Shown: piece after piece, positions 1-6,748 of the stretch
Position numbering within the stretch: position 1 is the first letter of the stretch
How the letters are laid out: each line of letters starts with the position of its first letter
Source of the DNA: an uncultured Desulfarculaceae bacterium
GTDB lineage: Bacteria; Desulfobacterota; Desulfarculia; Desulfarculales; Desulfarculaceae
DNA length: 6,748 nucleotides
Assembly: GCA_937908275.1 (NCBI GenBank)
Contig: CALERA010000028.1
Location: forward strand, 1-6,748
Reading direction: 5' to 3'
The notes under the pieces: model-generated
What the model saw: the letters and a program-made list of their open reading frames with translations, nothing else
Database searches by the model: none
What the model was told of the DNA's origin: nothing
Made by a program: the position numbers and the translations under genes

Positions 1-46
1 ACCACCGAGATCTACACTCTTTCCCTACACGACGCTCTTCCGATCT
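1..46 (+). other. Illumina P5/TruSeq universal adapter remnant (sequencing artefact)
   Basis: These 46 bases match, from memory and without visible mismatch, the last 46 of the 58 bases of the Illumina TruSeq universal (P5 / read 1) adapter. They begin ACCACCGAGATCTACAC and end GCTCTTCCGATCT; only the first 12 adapter bases are missing. The adapter is in its normal orientation, with its 3' end touching the insert, so genomic DNA starts at base 47. It is AT-richer than the rest of the window and interrupts the dnaE reading frame at a conserved position. It should be trimmed and should not be annotated as bacterial sequence. Confidence 0.98.
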
Positions 47-2905
47 GTAGAAGCCCAGGGCCTCCTTCTCGTAGGCCAGCAGGTCCGGCTCGGACCAGGC
101 CGGCACTCCGGGCAGGGCCGGGGCGGAGGGCTTGGCCTGCTCGGCCCCCATCAGGTCGAAGATGCTGGTCTGGCCGCCCTCGCGGGCCCGGGCCGCCTTC
201 TGGCCGGCGTCCAGGGCCTCGTCCAGGGCGGCCATGAGCTGGGCCCGGTGGGCGCCGGTGGAGTCAAAGGCCCCGCACTTGATCAGGCTCTCCAACACCC
301 GGCGGTTGACCCGGCGCAGGTCCGCCCGCTGGCAGAGATCAAACAGCCCTTCGTAGGGTCCGCCCTCGGCCCGGGCGGCCAGGATGGCGTCCACCGCGCC
401 CTCGCCCACGTTCTTGACCGCCGCCATGCCGAAACGGATGGCCTCGTCCTTGACCGTGAACTCCCGCTCGCTCTGGTTGATGTCCGGGGGCAACACCTTG
501 TTGTCGTGGTCGCGGCACTCGCCGATGTGGCGCACCACCGCGTCGGTGTTGTTGACCTCGCTGGTCAGGAGCGCGGCCATGAACTCCAGGGGGTGGTGGG
601 CCTTCAAGAAGGCGGTCTGGTAGGCCACCAGGGCGTAGGCGGCCGAATGCGACTTGTTGAAGCCATAGCCGGCGAACTTCTCCATCAGGTCGAAGATCAC
701 CGTGGCCTTCTGGGGGTCGACGCCGCCTTCCTTGGCCCCCTGGGCGAAGCGCTCGCGCTGGCTGGCCATCTCCTGGGGGTTCTTCTTGCCCATGGCCCGG
801 CGCAGGAGGTCGCCCTCGCCCAGGCTGTAGCCGGCCAGGACCCGGGCGATCTCCATCACCTGCTCCTGGTAGACGATGACCCCGTAGGTCTCCTTGAGGA
901 TCGGCGCCAACTGGGGCAGCAGGTATTCCACCTTGCGCTGGCCGTGCTTGCGGGCCACGAAGTCGTCCACCATGCCCGACTCCAGGGGGCCGGGCCGGTA
1001 GAGGGCCACCAGGGCGATGATGTCCTCGAAGCACTCCGGGCGCATCTTGCACAGCAGCTCCTTCATGCCCGAGGATTCCAGCTGGAACACGCCGGTGGCG
1101 TCGCCCCGGCTCAGGAGATCGAAGGTCTCCTTGTCGTCCAGGGGGATGTCGGCGATGGCGAACTCCGGGTCGCGGCCGGCCCGGATCATCTTCACCGCCA
1201 CGTCGATCACGGTCAGGGTGCGCAGGCCCAGGAAGTCGAACTTGATCAGGCCGGCCTTTTCCACGCACTTCATGTCGAACTGGGTGACGGTTTCGTCCTT
1301 GGGACCCTTGTACAGCGGCACCACCTGGTTCAGGGGCACGTCGCCGATGACCACCCCGGCGGCGTGGGTGGAGGCGTGGCGGGGCATGCCCTCCAGGGCC
1401 TTGGCGATCTCCACCAGCTTGTTCACCCGGTGGTCGGCGGCCATGCGCTCCTTCAGGCGCGGCTCCTGCTCGATGGCCTTGTCCAGGGTGATGCCGATCA
1501 CCGCCGGCACCAGCTTGGCGATCTGGTCCACGTCGTTGTAGGGCATGTCCATCACCCGGCCCACGTCGCGGATCACGGCCCGGGCCTGCATGGTGCCGAA
1601 GGTGATGATCTGCGACACGTGGTCGCTGCCGTACTTGCCGCTGACGTATTCCAGCACCTCGCCGCGCCGGTTGAAGCAGAAGTCCACGTCGATATCAGGC
1701 ATGGACACGCGCTCGCGGTTCAGGAAGCGCTCGAAGATCAGGGTGTAGCGGATGGGGTCCAGGTCGGTGATGCGCATGGCCCAGGCCACCAGGGAGCCGG
1801 CGGCCGAGCCGCGCCCGGGTCCCACCGGGATGTCGTGGTCCTTGGCCCAGTTGATGAAGTCGGCCACCACCAGGAAGTAGCCGGCGAAACCCATCTCGCA
1901 GAGCACTTCCAGTTCGTAGTCAAAGCGGGCCTCGTAGATCTCGCGGTCATAGTCCTGGCCGTGGCGCTCCAACTCGCGGTAGCGCTTGTCCAGGCCGCTG
2001 CGCGCGGTCTTTCGCATGCGGTCCTCGGCGGTCTCGCCGCCGGCCAGGGGATAGACCGGGAAGCGCAGCTTGCCCAGGGGCAGCTCGAACTCGCAGCGCC
2101 GGGCGATGTCCACGGTGTTGGACATGGCCTCGGGAACTTCGGGGAAGAGCAGGGCCATCTCCGCGCCGGACTTGAAATACAGCTCCGGCGGCAGCTTCAT
2201 GCGGTCCACCTCGGCCAGGGTCTTGCCGGTCTGGATGCACAGGAGCGCGTCGTGGGCCTCGTGGTCCTCGCGCCGCAGGAAATGGCAGTCGTTGCTGGCC
2301 ACCAGGCCCAGGCCCAGGCGGCGGCCGATGTCGATCAGGCCGGGGTTGACCTTCTTCTGCTCCGGGATGCCGGCGTCCTGCAACTCCAGGAAGAAGTTGC
2401 CCTCGCCCATGATGGCCGAATACTCCCGGGCCGCCTCCAGGGCCAGGTCTGCCTGCTCCTTCATCAGCAGGCTGGCCACCTTGCCGTGCAGGCAGGCCGA
2501 GAGACCGATCAGGCCCTGGTGGTGCTCGCGCAGGATCTCCAGGTCGATGCGGGGCTTGTAGTAGAAGCCCTCCATGAATCCGGCCGAGACCAGGCGCACC
2601 AGGTTGTAATAGCCTTCCTGGTTGGAGGCCAACAGCACCAGGTGGTTGGCGATCTCCTGGCCGGGGCGGTGCTCCTTCTCGCGGCGGTCGCCCGGGGCCA
2701 CGTAGACCTCGCAGCCGATCACCGGGCGGATGCCGGCCTTCTTGGCGTACTGGTAGAAGTTCACCGCGCCGAACATGTTGCCATGGTCGGTCATGGCCAC
2801 GCTGTCCATGCCCAGCTCGGCGCAGCGGTGCATCAGGTCGTTCAGGCGGATGGCGCCGTCCAGCAGGCTGTAGGCGGTGTGGACGTGGAGATGGACGAAG
2901 GACAC
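47..2905 (-). CDS. dnaE: DNA polymerase III alpha subunit, 3' end missing (953 codons visible)
   Basis: This is the catalytic subunit of the replicative polymerase, which extends DNA from primers within the cytoplasmic holoenzyme. The GTG start at 2905 gives MSFVHLHVHT, the usual DnaE beginning; an in-frame TTG four codons upstream (2917) is less likely because it abuts its only G-rich stretch. An N-terminal PHP domain covers about residues 1-220. It keeps the candidate metal ligands H7, H9, D16, H41, E66, H88, C138, D206 and H208. The polymerase core follows, with the catalytic aspartates D404 and D406 in PDIDVDF and D557 in KFDFLGL, equivalent to E. coli D401, D403 and D555. The helix-hairpin-helix region comes next, then a QTSIF motif at 912-916 that fits a beta-clamp-binding site. 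The frame is intact until ...EKEALGFY, then enters adapter at base 46. About 200 residues (the C-terminal OB-fold and tau-binding region) are missing from a usual length near 1,160. The dnaE type is clear; it is not a Gram-positive PolC. Confidence 0.97.
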
Positions 2906-2919
2906 GGCGTTTCCCAACC

Positions 2920-2940
2920 CCGGCCCGCGTGGGGGGCCGG
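2920..2940 (-). repeat. GC-rich inverted repeat between the methyltransferase gene and dnaE
   Basis: On the transcribed strand the 37-bp gap contains CCGGCCC, a 7-base loop, then GGGCCGG: a perfect 7-bp all-G/C stem. Two G-U pairs and one A-U pair could extend it into the methyltransferase stop codon. The stem ends 14 bases before the dnaE GTG. No U-run follows, so it does not look like a rho-independent terminator. It could stabilise the upstream mRNA end, cause pausing, or affect ribosome access to dnaE, whose Shine-Dalgarno sequence is weak (GGGA about 7 bases before the GTG). Chance is a real alternative in DNA this GC-rich. Confidence 0.5.
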
Positions 2941-2942
2941 AA

Positions 2943-3734
2943 TCAGACCCGGGCTTCCACCTCCAGGCGGACCATGGCCACATGGCTCAGGCCGGACTGG
3001 TCCAGGGGATGCCGGGTCAGGTACAGGTCCAGCAAGTCAGCGATGAAGGCCTCGCGCCGCGCCTGGGGCAGGCGCTCCAGATAGGGCAGCCAGGTGGTGC
3101 GCACCCAGCCGGCCAGGCCCTCGCGCCCGGCGTGGGTCATGTCGCGGGGGATCAGCTCCACCCGGGTGGGGGTGAGGCCCGCCGCGCTCAGCCAGAGGGC
3201 GTATTCGTCATCGCCGGGGAAGCAGTAGGCCTCGGCCATGCCGGCGAAATATTCCCGCCAGGCCGGGGCGGCCATGACCTCGTCCCGGGCGGCGAAGATT
3301 TCGCGGCAGTTGCCCCGCCCGCCCATCTGGAAGACCAGCCGGCCCCCGGGGGCCAGGGCCCGGCGCACCCCGGCCAGGAGCGAGGCGTGGTCCCGGACCC
3401 AGTGCAGGGCGGCGTTGGAAAATATCCGGTCGAAGCCGGCCTCCTGATCCAGGGCGGCGGCGTCGCCCAGGGCGAAGCACAGGTTGGGGTGGCTGGCGGC
3501 TGGATGGCTCTGGCGGGCGAAGTCCACCATCTCCGGCGAGACGTCCAGGCCCAGCACCGCGCCCCGGGGCACCAGGGCCGCGATCCGAGCGCTGAGCTGG
3601 CCGTCGCCGCAGCCCAGGTCCAGCACCCGCTCGTCGCCGGTCAGGTCCAGCTTGGCGATCAGCTCCCGGCCCCAAGCCTGTTGGGCCGAGGCGTTGCGGC
3701 TGTAGTCGCGGGCGTCCCAGCAATGGCCACTCAT
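2943..3734 (-). CDS. Class I SAM-dependent methyltransferase, Tam-like (263 aa)
   Basis: A soluble, probably cytoplasmic methyltransferase with the Rossmann-type SAM-binding fold. Motif I is VLDLGCGDG at residues 37-45. The acidic residue that normally binds the SAM ribose is D64 in GLDVS. GDAAAL at 90-95 fits motif II, FSNAALHWV is at 105-113, and APGG at 128-131 fits motif III. The overall pattern resembles E. coli trans-aconitate 2-methyltransferase: a short N-terminus with an early Trp-Asp, the SNAALHWV segment, and a C-terminal part with GWVRTTWLPYLERLP near 209-223. The length is also close to that of Tam (about 252 residues). The substrate cannot be read from the sequence; a BioC- or UbiE-like role is a less likely alternative. 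The ATG at 3734 has a G-rich Shine-Dalgarno sequence five bases upstream. The gene lies 13 bp after guaA and 37 bp before dnaE, so it is probably cotranscribed with them. There is no signal peptide or membrane segment. Confidence 0.9.
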   Translation of the reverse strand: MSGHCWDARDYSRNASAQQAWGRELIAKLDLTGDERVLDLGCGDGQLSARIAALVPRGAVLGLDVSPEMVDFARQSHPAASHPNLCFALGDAAALDQEAGFDRIFSNAALHWVRDHASLLAGVRRALAPGGRLVFQMGGRGNCREIFAARDEVMAAPAWREYFAGMAEAYCFPGDDEYALWLSAAGLTPTRVELIPRDMTHAGREGLAGWVRTTWLPYLERLPQARREAFIADLLDLYLTRHPLDQSGLSHVAMVRLEVEARV

Positions 3735-3739
3735 GGCCG

Positions 3740-3745
3740 CCCCCC
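3740..3745 (-). promoter_or_regulatory. Ribosome binding site of the methyltransferase gene
   Basis: A run of six G on the coding strand ends five bases before the ATG at 3734. It lies in the 13-bp gap after the guaA stop codon. It supports that ATG as the start and suggests translation from the shared guaA message. Confidence 0.55.
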
Positions 3746-3747
3746 GT

Positions 3748-5301
3748 CTATTCCCACTCGATGGTGGCCGGGGGTTTGGAGCTGATGTCGTAGACCACCC
3801 GGTTGACGCCGGCCACCTCGTTGATGATGCGGCTGGAGATCTTGGCCAGCAGCTCGTAGGGCACCCGGGACCAGTCCGCGGTCATGGCGTCCACGCTGTC
3901 CACGATGCGCAGGGCGATGACGTCCTCGTAGGTGCGCTCATCGCCCATCACCCCCACGGTCTTGATCGGGGCCAGCACCGCGAAGCTCTGCCAGACCTTC
4001 TCGTAGAGCCCGGCCGAGCGCATTTCCTCCAACACGATGGCGTCGGCCTCGCGCAGGGTGTCCAGGCGGGCCTTGGTCACCTCGCCGATGATGCGGATGG
4101 CCAGGCCGGGGCCGGGGAAGGGCTGGCGGCTGACGATGGTCTCGGGCAGGCCCAACTCGCGCCCCACCTCGCGGCCCTCGTCCTTGAACAGCTCGCGCAG
4201 GGGCTCCACCAGCTTGAGCTTCATCTTCTCCGGCAGGCCGCCCACGTTGTGGTGGCTCTTGATGGTGGCGCTGGGGCCCTTGAAGGAGACCGACTCGATC
4301 ACGTCCGGGTAGAGGGTGCCCTGGGCCAGGTAGTCCACCTGGCCGATCTTGGCTGCCTCGGCCTCGAAGACCTCGATGAAGGTGTGGCCGATGATGCGCC
4401 GCTTCTGCTCGGGGTCGGTGACGCCCTTCAGGCGCGAGAGGAAGGTCTGGCTGGCGTCCACCACCACCAGGTTCAGGCCAAAGGCGTTGCGGAACAGACT
4501 CGTCACCTCGGCCACCTCGCCCTGGCGCAGCACCCCGTTGTCCACGAAGATGCTGGTCAGGTCGTGGCCAATGGCCTGGTGCAAGAGCAGCGCCACCACC
4601 GAGGAGTCCACCCCGCCGGAGAGGGCGCAGATGACCCGCTTGCCGCCCAGGCGCGCCTTGAGGTCGGCGATGGTGGCGGAGGCGAAGTTGTGCATGGTCC
4701 AGATCGGCCGGCAGCCGCACTCCTCCAGGACAAAGGCCGCCAGCATGGTGGCCCCCTGGGGGGTGTGAACCACCTCGGGGTGGAACTGCACCCCGTAGAT
4801 GTGGCGTCCGGTGTCGCCCATGGCCGCCACCGGGGAGTTGTCGCTGACCGCCAGAACCTGGAAGCCCTCGGGCAGGCGCTCGATGCGGTCGCCGTGGCTC
4901 ATCCAGACCTGTTGCGGCTCGGCCGGGTCCAGCTCGCGGAAGGGACCCACCGCCGAGCCGACCTCCAGCTTGGCCGGGCCGTACTCCCGCCGCGAGCCCC
5001 GGGCCACCACTCCGCCCAGGAGGTGGGTGATGATCTGCATGCCATAGCAGATGCCCAGCACCGGCACCCCCAGGGCCAGCACCCCCGGGTCCAGGGTCGG
5101 CGCGCCCTCGGCGTAGACGCTGGCCGGGCCGCCGGAGAGGATCACGCCCCGGGGGTTGTAGGCCCGGACTTCCGCCAGGGGCATGGTGCAGGGGTGGATC
5201 TCGCAGTAGACCCGGGCCTCGCGCACCCGGCGCGCGATGAGCTGGGTGGTCTGGGAGCCGAAGTCCAGGATCAGGATTTTCTCGGCGTGGATGTCGCTCA
5301 T
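3748..5301 (-). CDS. guaA: GMP synthase (glutamine-hydrolysing), 517 aa, complete
   Basis: Catalyses the last step of GMP synthesis: XMP plus ATP and glutamine to GMP. The N-terminal class I glutamine amidotransferase domain (about residues 8-195) has ILDFGSQ at 11-17, nucleophile C85 in GICYGMQ, and H174 and E176 in GVQFHPE, completing the triad. The ATP-pyrophosphatase domain follows, with the P-loop LSGGVDSS at 227-234 and QGTLYPDVIES at 327-337. The C-terminal dimerisation and XMP-binding part includes IKSHHNVGGLPE at 347-358, RQPFPGPGLAIR at 392-403 and the ending KPPATIEWE. All are standard for the single-chain, two-domain bacterial enzyme (E. coli 525 aa). The ATG at 5301 is preceded by GAGGGG with good spacing and gives MSDIHAEKILILDFG, a normal N-terminus. 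The gene sits 31 bp after guaB, which makes its substrate. No defect is seen. Confidence 0.98.
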   Translation of the reverse strand: MSDIHAEKILILDFGSQTTQLIARRVREARVYCEIHPCTMPLAEVRAYNPRGVILSGGPASVYAEGAPTLDPGVLALGVPVLGICYGMQIITHLLGGVVARGSRREYGPAKLEVGSAVGPFRELDPAEPQQVWMSHGDRIERLPEGFQVLAVSDNSPVAAMGDTGRHIYGVQFHPEVVHTPQGATMLAAFVLEECGCRPIWTMHNFASATIADLKARLGGKRVICALSGGVDSSVVALLLHQAIGHDLTSIFVDNGVLRQGEVAEVTSLFRNAFGLNLVVVDASQTFLSRLKGVTDPEQKRRIIGHTFIEVFEAEAAKIGQVDYLAQGTLYPDVIESVSFKGPSATIKSHHNVGGLPEKMKLKLVEPLRELFKDEGREVGRELGLPETIVSRQPFPGPGLAIRIIGEVTKARLDTLREADAIVLEEMRSAGLYEKVWQSFAVLAPIKTVGVMGDERTYEDVIALRIVDSVDAMTADWSRVPYELLAKISSRIINEVAGVNRVVYDISSKPPATIEWE

Positions 5302-5304
5302 GAG

Positions 5305-5310
5305 CCCCTC
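5305..5310 (-). promoter_or_regulatory. Ribosome binding site of guaA
   Basis: GAGGGG on the coding strand lies three bases before the ATG at 5301, with its GAGG core five bases away. It is in the 31-bp gap after the guaB stop and supports the chosen start. The start codon also sits in a 10-bp palindrome, GCTCATGAGC (5296-5305), which is probably chance. Confidence 0.6.
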
Positions 5311-5332
5311 GCGGCGCGGGCGGGTGCCAGGG

Positions 5333-6748
5333 CTAGACGCCCTCCACCCGGTAGTTGGGCGCTTCCTTGGTGATGGTCACGTCGTGGACGTGGCTCTCGC
5401 GCAGGCCGGCGGCGGTGATGCGCACGAAGCGGGCCTTCTCGCGCAGCTCCTCCAGGTTGTGCGCGCCCACGTAGCCCATGCCGGCCTGGAGCCCGCCCAC
5501 CAACTGGTAGATGGTCTCCGACAGGGTGCCGCGATAGGGCACCCGGCCCACGATGCCCTCGGGCACCAGCTTCTGGGCCGGGTCCTCGGCGTTCTGGCCG
5601 TAGCGGTCGCCGGAGCCGGCCCGCATGGCGTCGATGGAGCCCATGCCCCGGTAGACCTTGTAGCGGCGGCCCTGGTAGAGGATGGTCTCGCCAGGGCTCT
5701 CCTCGGTGCCGGCGAACAGCGAACCGATCATGACCACGTTGGCCCCGCCGGCCAGGGCCTTGGTCAGGTCGCCGCTGAACTTGATGCCGCCGTCGGCGAT
5801 GAAGGGGATGCCGGCCGGACCGCAGACCCCGGCCACCGCGAAGATGGCCGTCATCTGGGGCACGCCCACGCCGGCCACCACCCGGGTGGTGCAGATGGAG
5901 CCCGGACCCACGCCGACCTTCACACAGTCCACCCCGGCCTCGATCAGGGCCTGGGCCCCCTCGGCGGTGGCCACGTTGCCGGCCACCAATTGGCAGTCGG
6001 GATAGGCGCCCTTGATCTGGCGCACCGCGTCCAGCACGTTCTGGCTATGGCCGTGGGCCGAATCCAGGCAAAGCACGTCCACCCCGGCGTCGATCAGGGC
6101 CTGGGCCCGCATCAGGCCGTCCGGCCCCACCCCCACCGCCGCGCCAGCCCTCAGGCGGCCCAGGTCGTCCTTGGCGCTCTTGGGGTACTTGCGCACCTTC
6201 TCGATGTCCTTGATGGTGATCAGGCCCTTGAGGTTGAAGTCCTTGTCCACCACCAGCAGCTTCTCGATGCGGTGCTGGTGCAGGATGGCCTTGGACTCCT
6301 CCAGGGTGATGCCCTCCAGGGCGGTGACCAGCCGGTCCTTGGTCATCACGTCCGCCACCGGCTGGTCCAGGTTGGTCTCGAAACGCAGGTCGCGGTTGGT
6401 GATGATGCCCACCAGCTTCTTGCCCACCACCACCGGCACTCCGCTGACCCGGTAGCGGCTCATCACCTCCAGCACCCGGTGCAGGGAGGCGTCCGGCGGC
6501 ACCGTGACCGGGTCGACGATCATGCCCGACTCGGACTTCTTGACCTTGATCACCTCCAGGACCTGGTCCTGGATGGACATGTTCTTGTGCACGAAGCCCA
6601 GGCCGCCCTGGCGGGCCAGGCTGATGGCGGTGTCGGCCTCGGTGACGGTGTCCATGGCCGCGGCCACGATGGGGGTGTTGAGGCGGATCTTGCGGGTCAG
6701 CCAGGTGCCGGTGTCGACCTCCTTGGGCAGCACCTGGCTCAGGCCGGG
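5333..6748 (-). CDS. guaB: IMP dehydrogenase, 5' end outside the window (471 codons visible)
   Basis: Oxidises IMP to XMP with NAD+, the committed step of guanine nucleotide synthesis. The frame is open to the window edge and begins PGLSQVLPKEVDT, which aligns near residue 18 of E. coli GuaB. About 17 codons including the start are therefore missing; the in-frame GTG at 6733 is an internal Val codon, not the start. Numbering from the edge, AAAMDTVTE is at 29-37. Two CBS domains lie at about 77-187. The TIM barrel resumes with LCLDSAHGHS at 226-235. The catalytic loop GVGPGSICTTR (279-289) carries the nucleophile C286. DGGIKFSGD (319-327) and YRGMGS (366-371) bind the IMP phosphate. The flap carries the Arg-Tyr dyad R382-Y383 in DRYGQ, followed by PEGIVGRVPYRG. 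All key residues are present. guaA follows 31 bp downstream. Any promoter or regulatory leader is off the window. Confidence 0.97.
   Translation of the reverse strand, partial: PGLSQVLPKEVDTGTWLTRKIRLNTPIVAAAMDTVTEADTAISLARQGGLGFVHKNMSIQDQVLEVIKVKKSESGMIVDPVTVPPDASLHRVLEVMSRYRVSGVPVVVGKKLVGIITNRDLRFETNLDQPVADVMTKDRLVTALEGITLEESKAILHQHRIEKLLVVDKDFNLKGLITIKDIEKVRKYPKSAKDDLGRLRAGAAVGVGPDGLMRAQALIDAGVDVLCLDSAHGHSQNVLDAVRQIKGAYPDCQLVAGNVATAEGAQALIEAGVDCVKVGVGPGSICTTRVVAGVGVPQMTAIFAVAGVCGPAGIPFIADGGIKFSGDLTKALAGGANVVMIGSLFAGTEESPGETILYQGRRYKVYRGMGSIDAMRAGSGDRYGQNAEDPAQKLVPEGIVGRVPYRGTLSETIYQLVGGLQAGMGYVGAHNLEELREKARFVRITAAGLRESHVHDVTITKEAPNYRVEGV

Noticed and set aside
2906..2942. Rho-independent terminator between the methyltransferase gene and dnaE
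   Set aside because: The stem is convincing, but TTGGGAAACGCC follows it rather than a run of T, so intrinsic termination is unlikely.
248..3046. A 932-codon open frame on the plus strand opposite dnaE
   Set aside because: It is codon-aligned with dnaE on the opposite strand. In this register stops arise only where dnaE uses TTA, CTA or TCA codons, which high-GC genes avoid. Its product is a low-complexity mix rich in His, Leu, Gln, Val and Gly with no recognisable domain, while the minus strand encodes an unmistakable DnaE.
2877..3785. A 302-codon plus-strand open frame opposite the methyltransferase gene
   Set aside because: It has the same codon-aligned antisense register as the methyltransferase gene, shows mirrored composition, and matches no family. 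The minus strand carries clear SAM-binding motifs.
5296..5305. Perfect 10-bp palindrome GCTCATGAGC over the guaA start codon as a possible operator
   Set aside because: It is short, made largely by the start codon and serine codon context, has no second copy, and sits inside a probable operon rather than at a promoter.
3733..5373. A 546-codon plus-strand open frame opposite guaA
   Set aside because: It is codon-aligned antisense to guaA, an expected by-product of third-position G/C bias. GuaA has complete catalytic motifs on the other strand.
6731..6733. GTG at 6733 as the start of guaB
   Set aside because: The frame continues upstream to the window edge with PGLSQ, which matches conserved GuaB sequence. 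This GTG encodes an internal valine, and starting there would delete part of the conserved N-terminal region.
1..6748. A novel accessory, defence or mobile system in the window
   Set aside because: After removal of the adapter, nearly every base is accounted for by four familiar genes with gaps of at most 37 bp. I saw no direct-repeat arrays, terminal inverted repeats, transposase, integrase or orphan reading frames with independent support.

Overview
This window is a high-GC bacterial housekeeping locus. It carries four genes, all on the minus strand and transcribed from high to low coordinates, in the order guaB - guaA - methyltransferase - dnaE. Both outer genes are cut by the window edges. 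The first 46 bases are not biological. They match the 3' part of the Illumina P5/TruSeq universal adapter, so the left edge is a contig or library-fragment end carrying untrimmed adapter.

Layout from right to left, in the direction of transcription: guaB (IMP dehydrogenase, 5333-6748) lacks about its first 17 codons. After a 31-bp gap comes a complete guaA (GMP synthase, 3748-5301). After a 13-bp gap comes a complete class I SAM methyltransferase similar to Tam, the trans-aconitate methyltransferase (2943-3734). After a 37-bp gap holding a GC-rich hairpin comes dnaE (DNA polymerase III alpha subunit, 47-2905), which runs into the adapter and lacks roughly its last 200 codons. The short gaps and the absence of an evident rho-independent terminator suggest one transcription unit. 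Its promoter would lie upstream of guaB, outside the window.

GuaB and GuaA catalyse the two steps from IMP to GMP, and DnaE is the replicative polymerase that uses deoxynucleotides derived from such pools. The methyltransferase has no obvious metabolic link to them. The G/C-saturated third codon positions and the protein sequences (a DnaE starting MSFVHLHVHT, adjacent guaB-guaA) would fit a high-GC proteobacterium in the broad sense, possibly Desulfobacterota (former Deltaproteobacteria). This taxonomic guess is an inference of low to moderate confidence.

I found no tRNA, rRNA, CRISPR array, insertion sequence or defence system, and nothing that looks like an undescribed biological system. 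The items most worth a second look are the adapter contamination and the spurious protein tail it creates, the intact metal-ligand set in the DnaE PHP domain, the co-directional linkage of GMP synthesis with the replicative polymerase, and the hairpin before dnaE.
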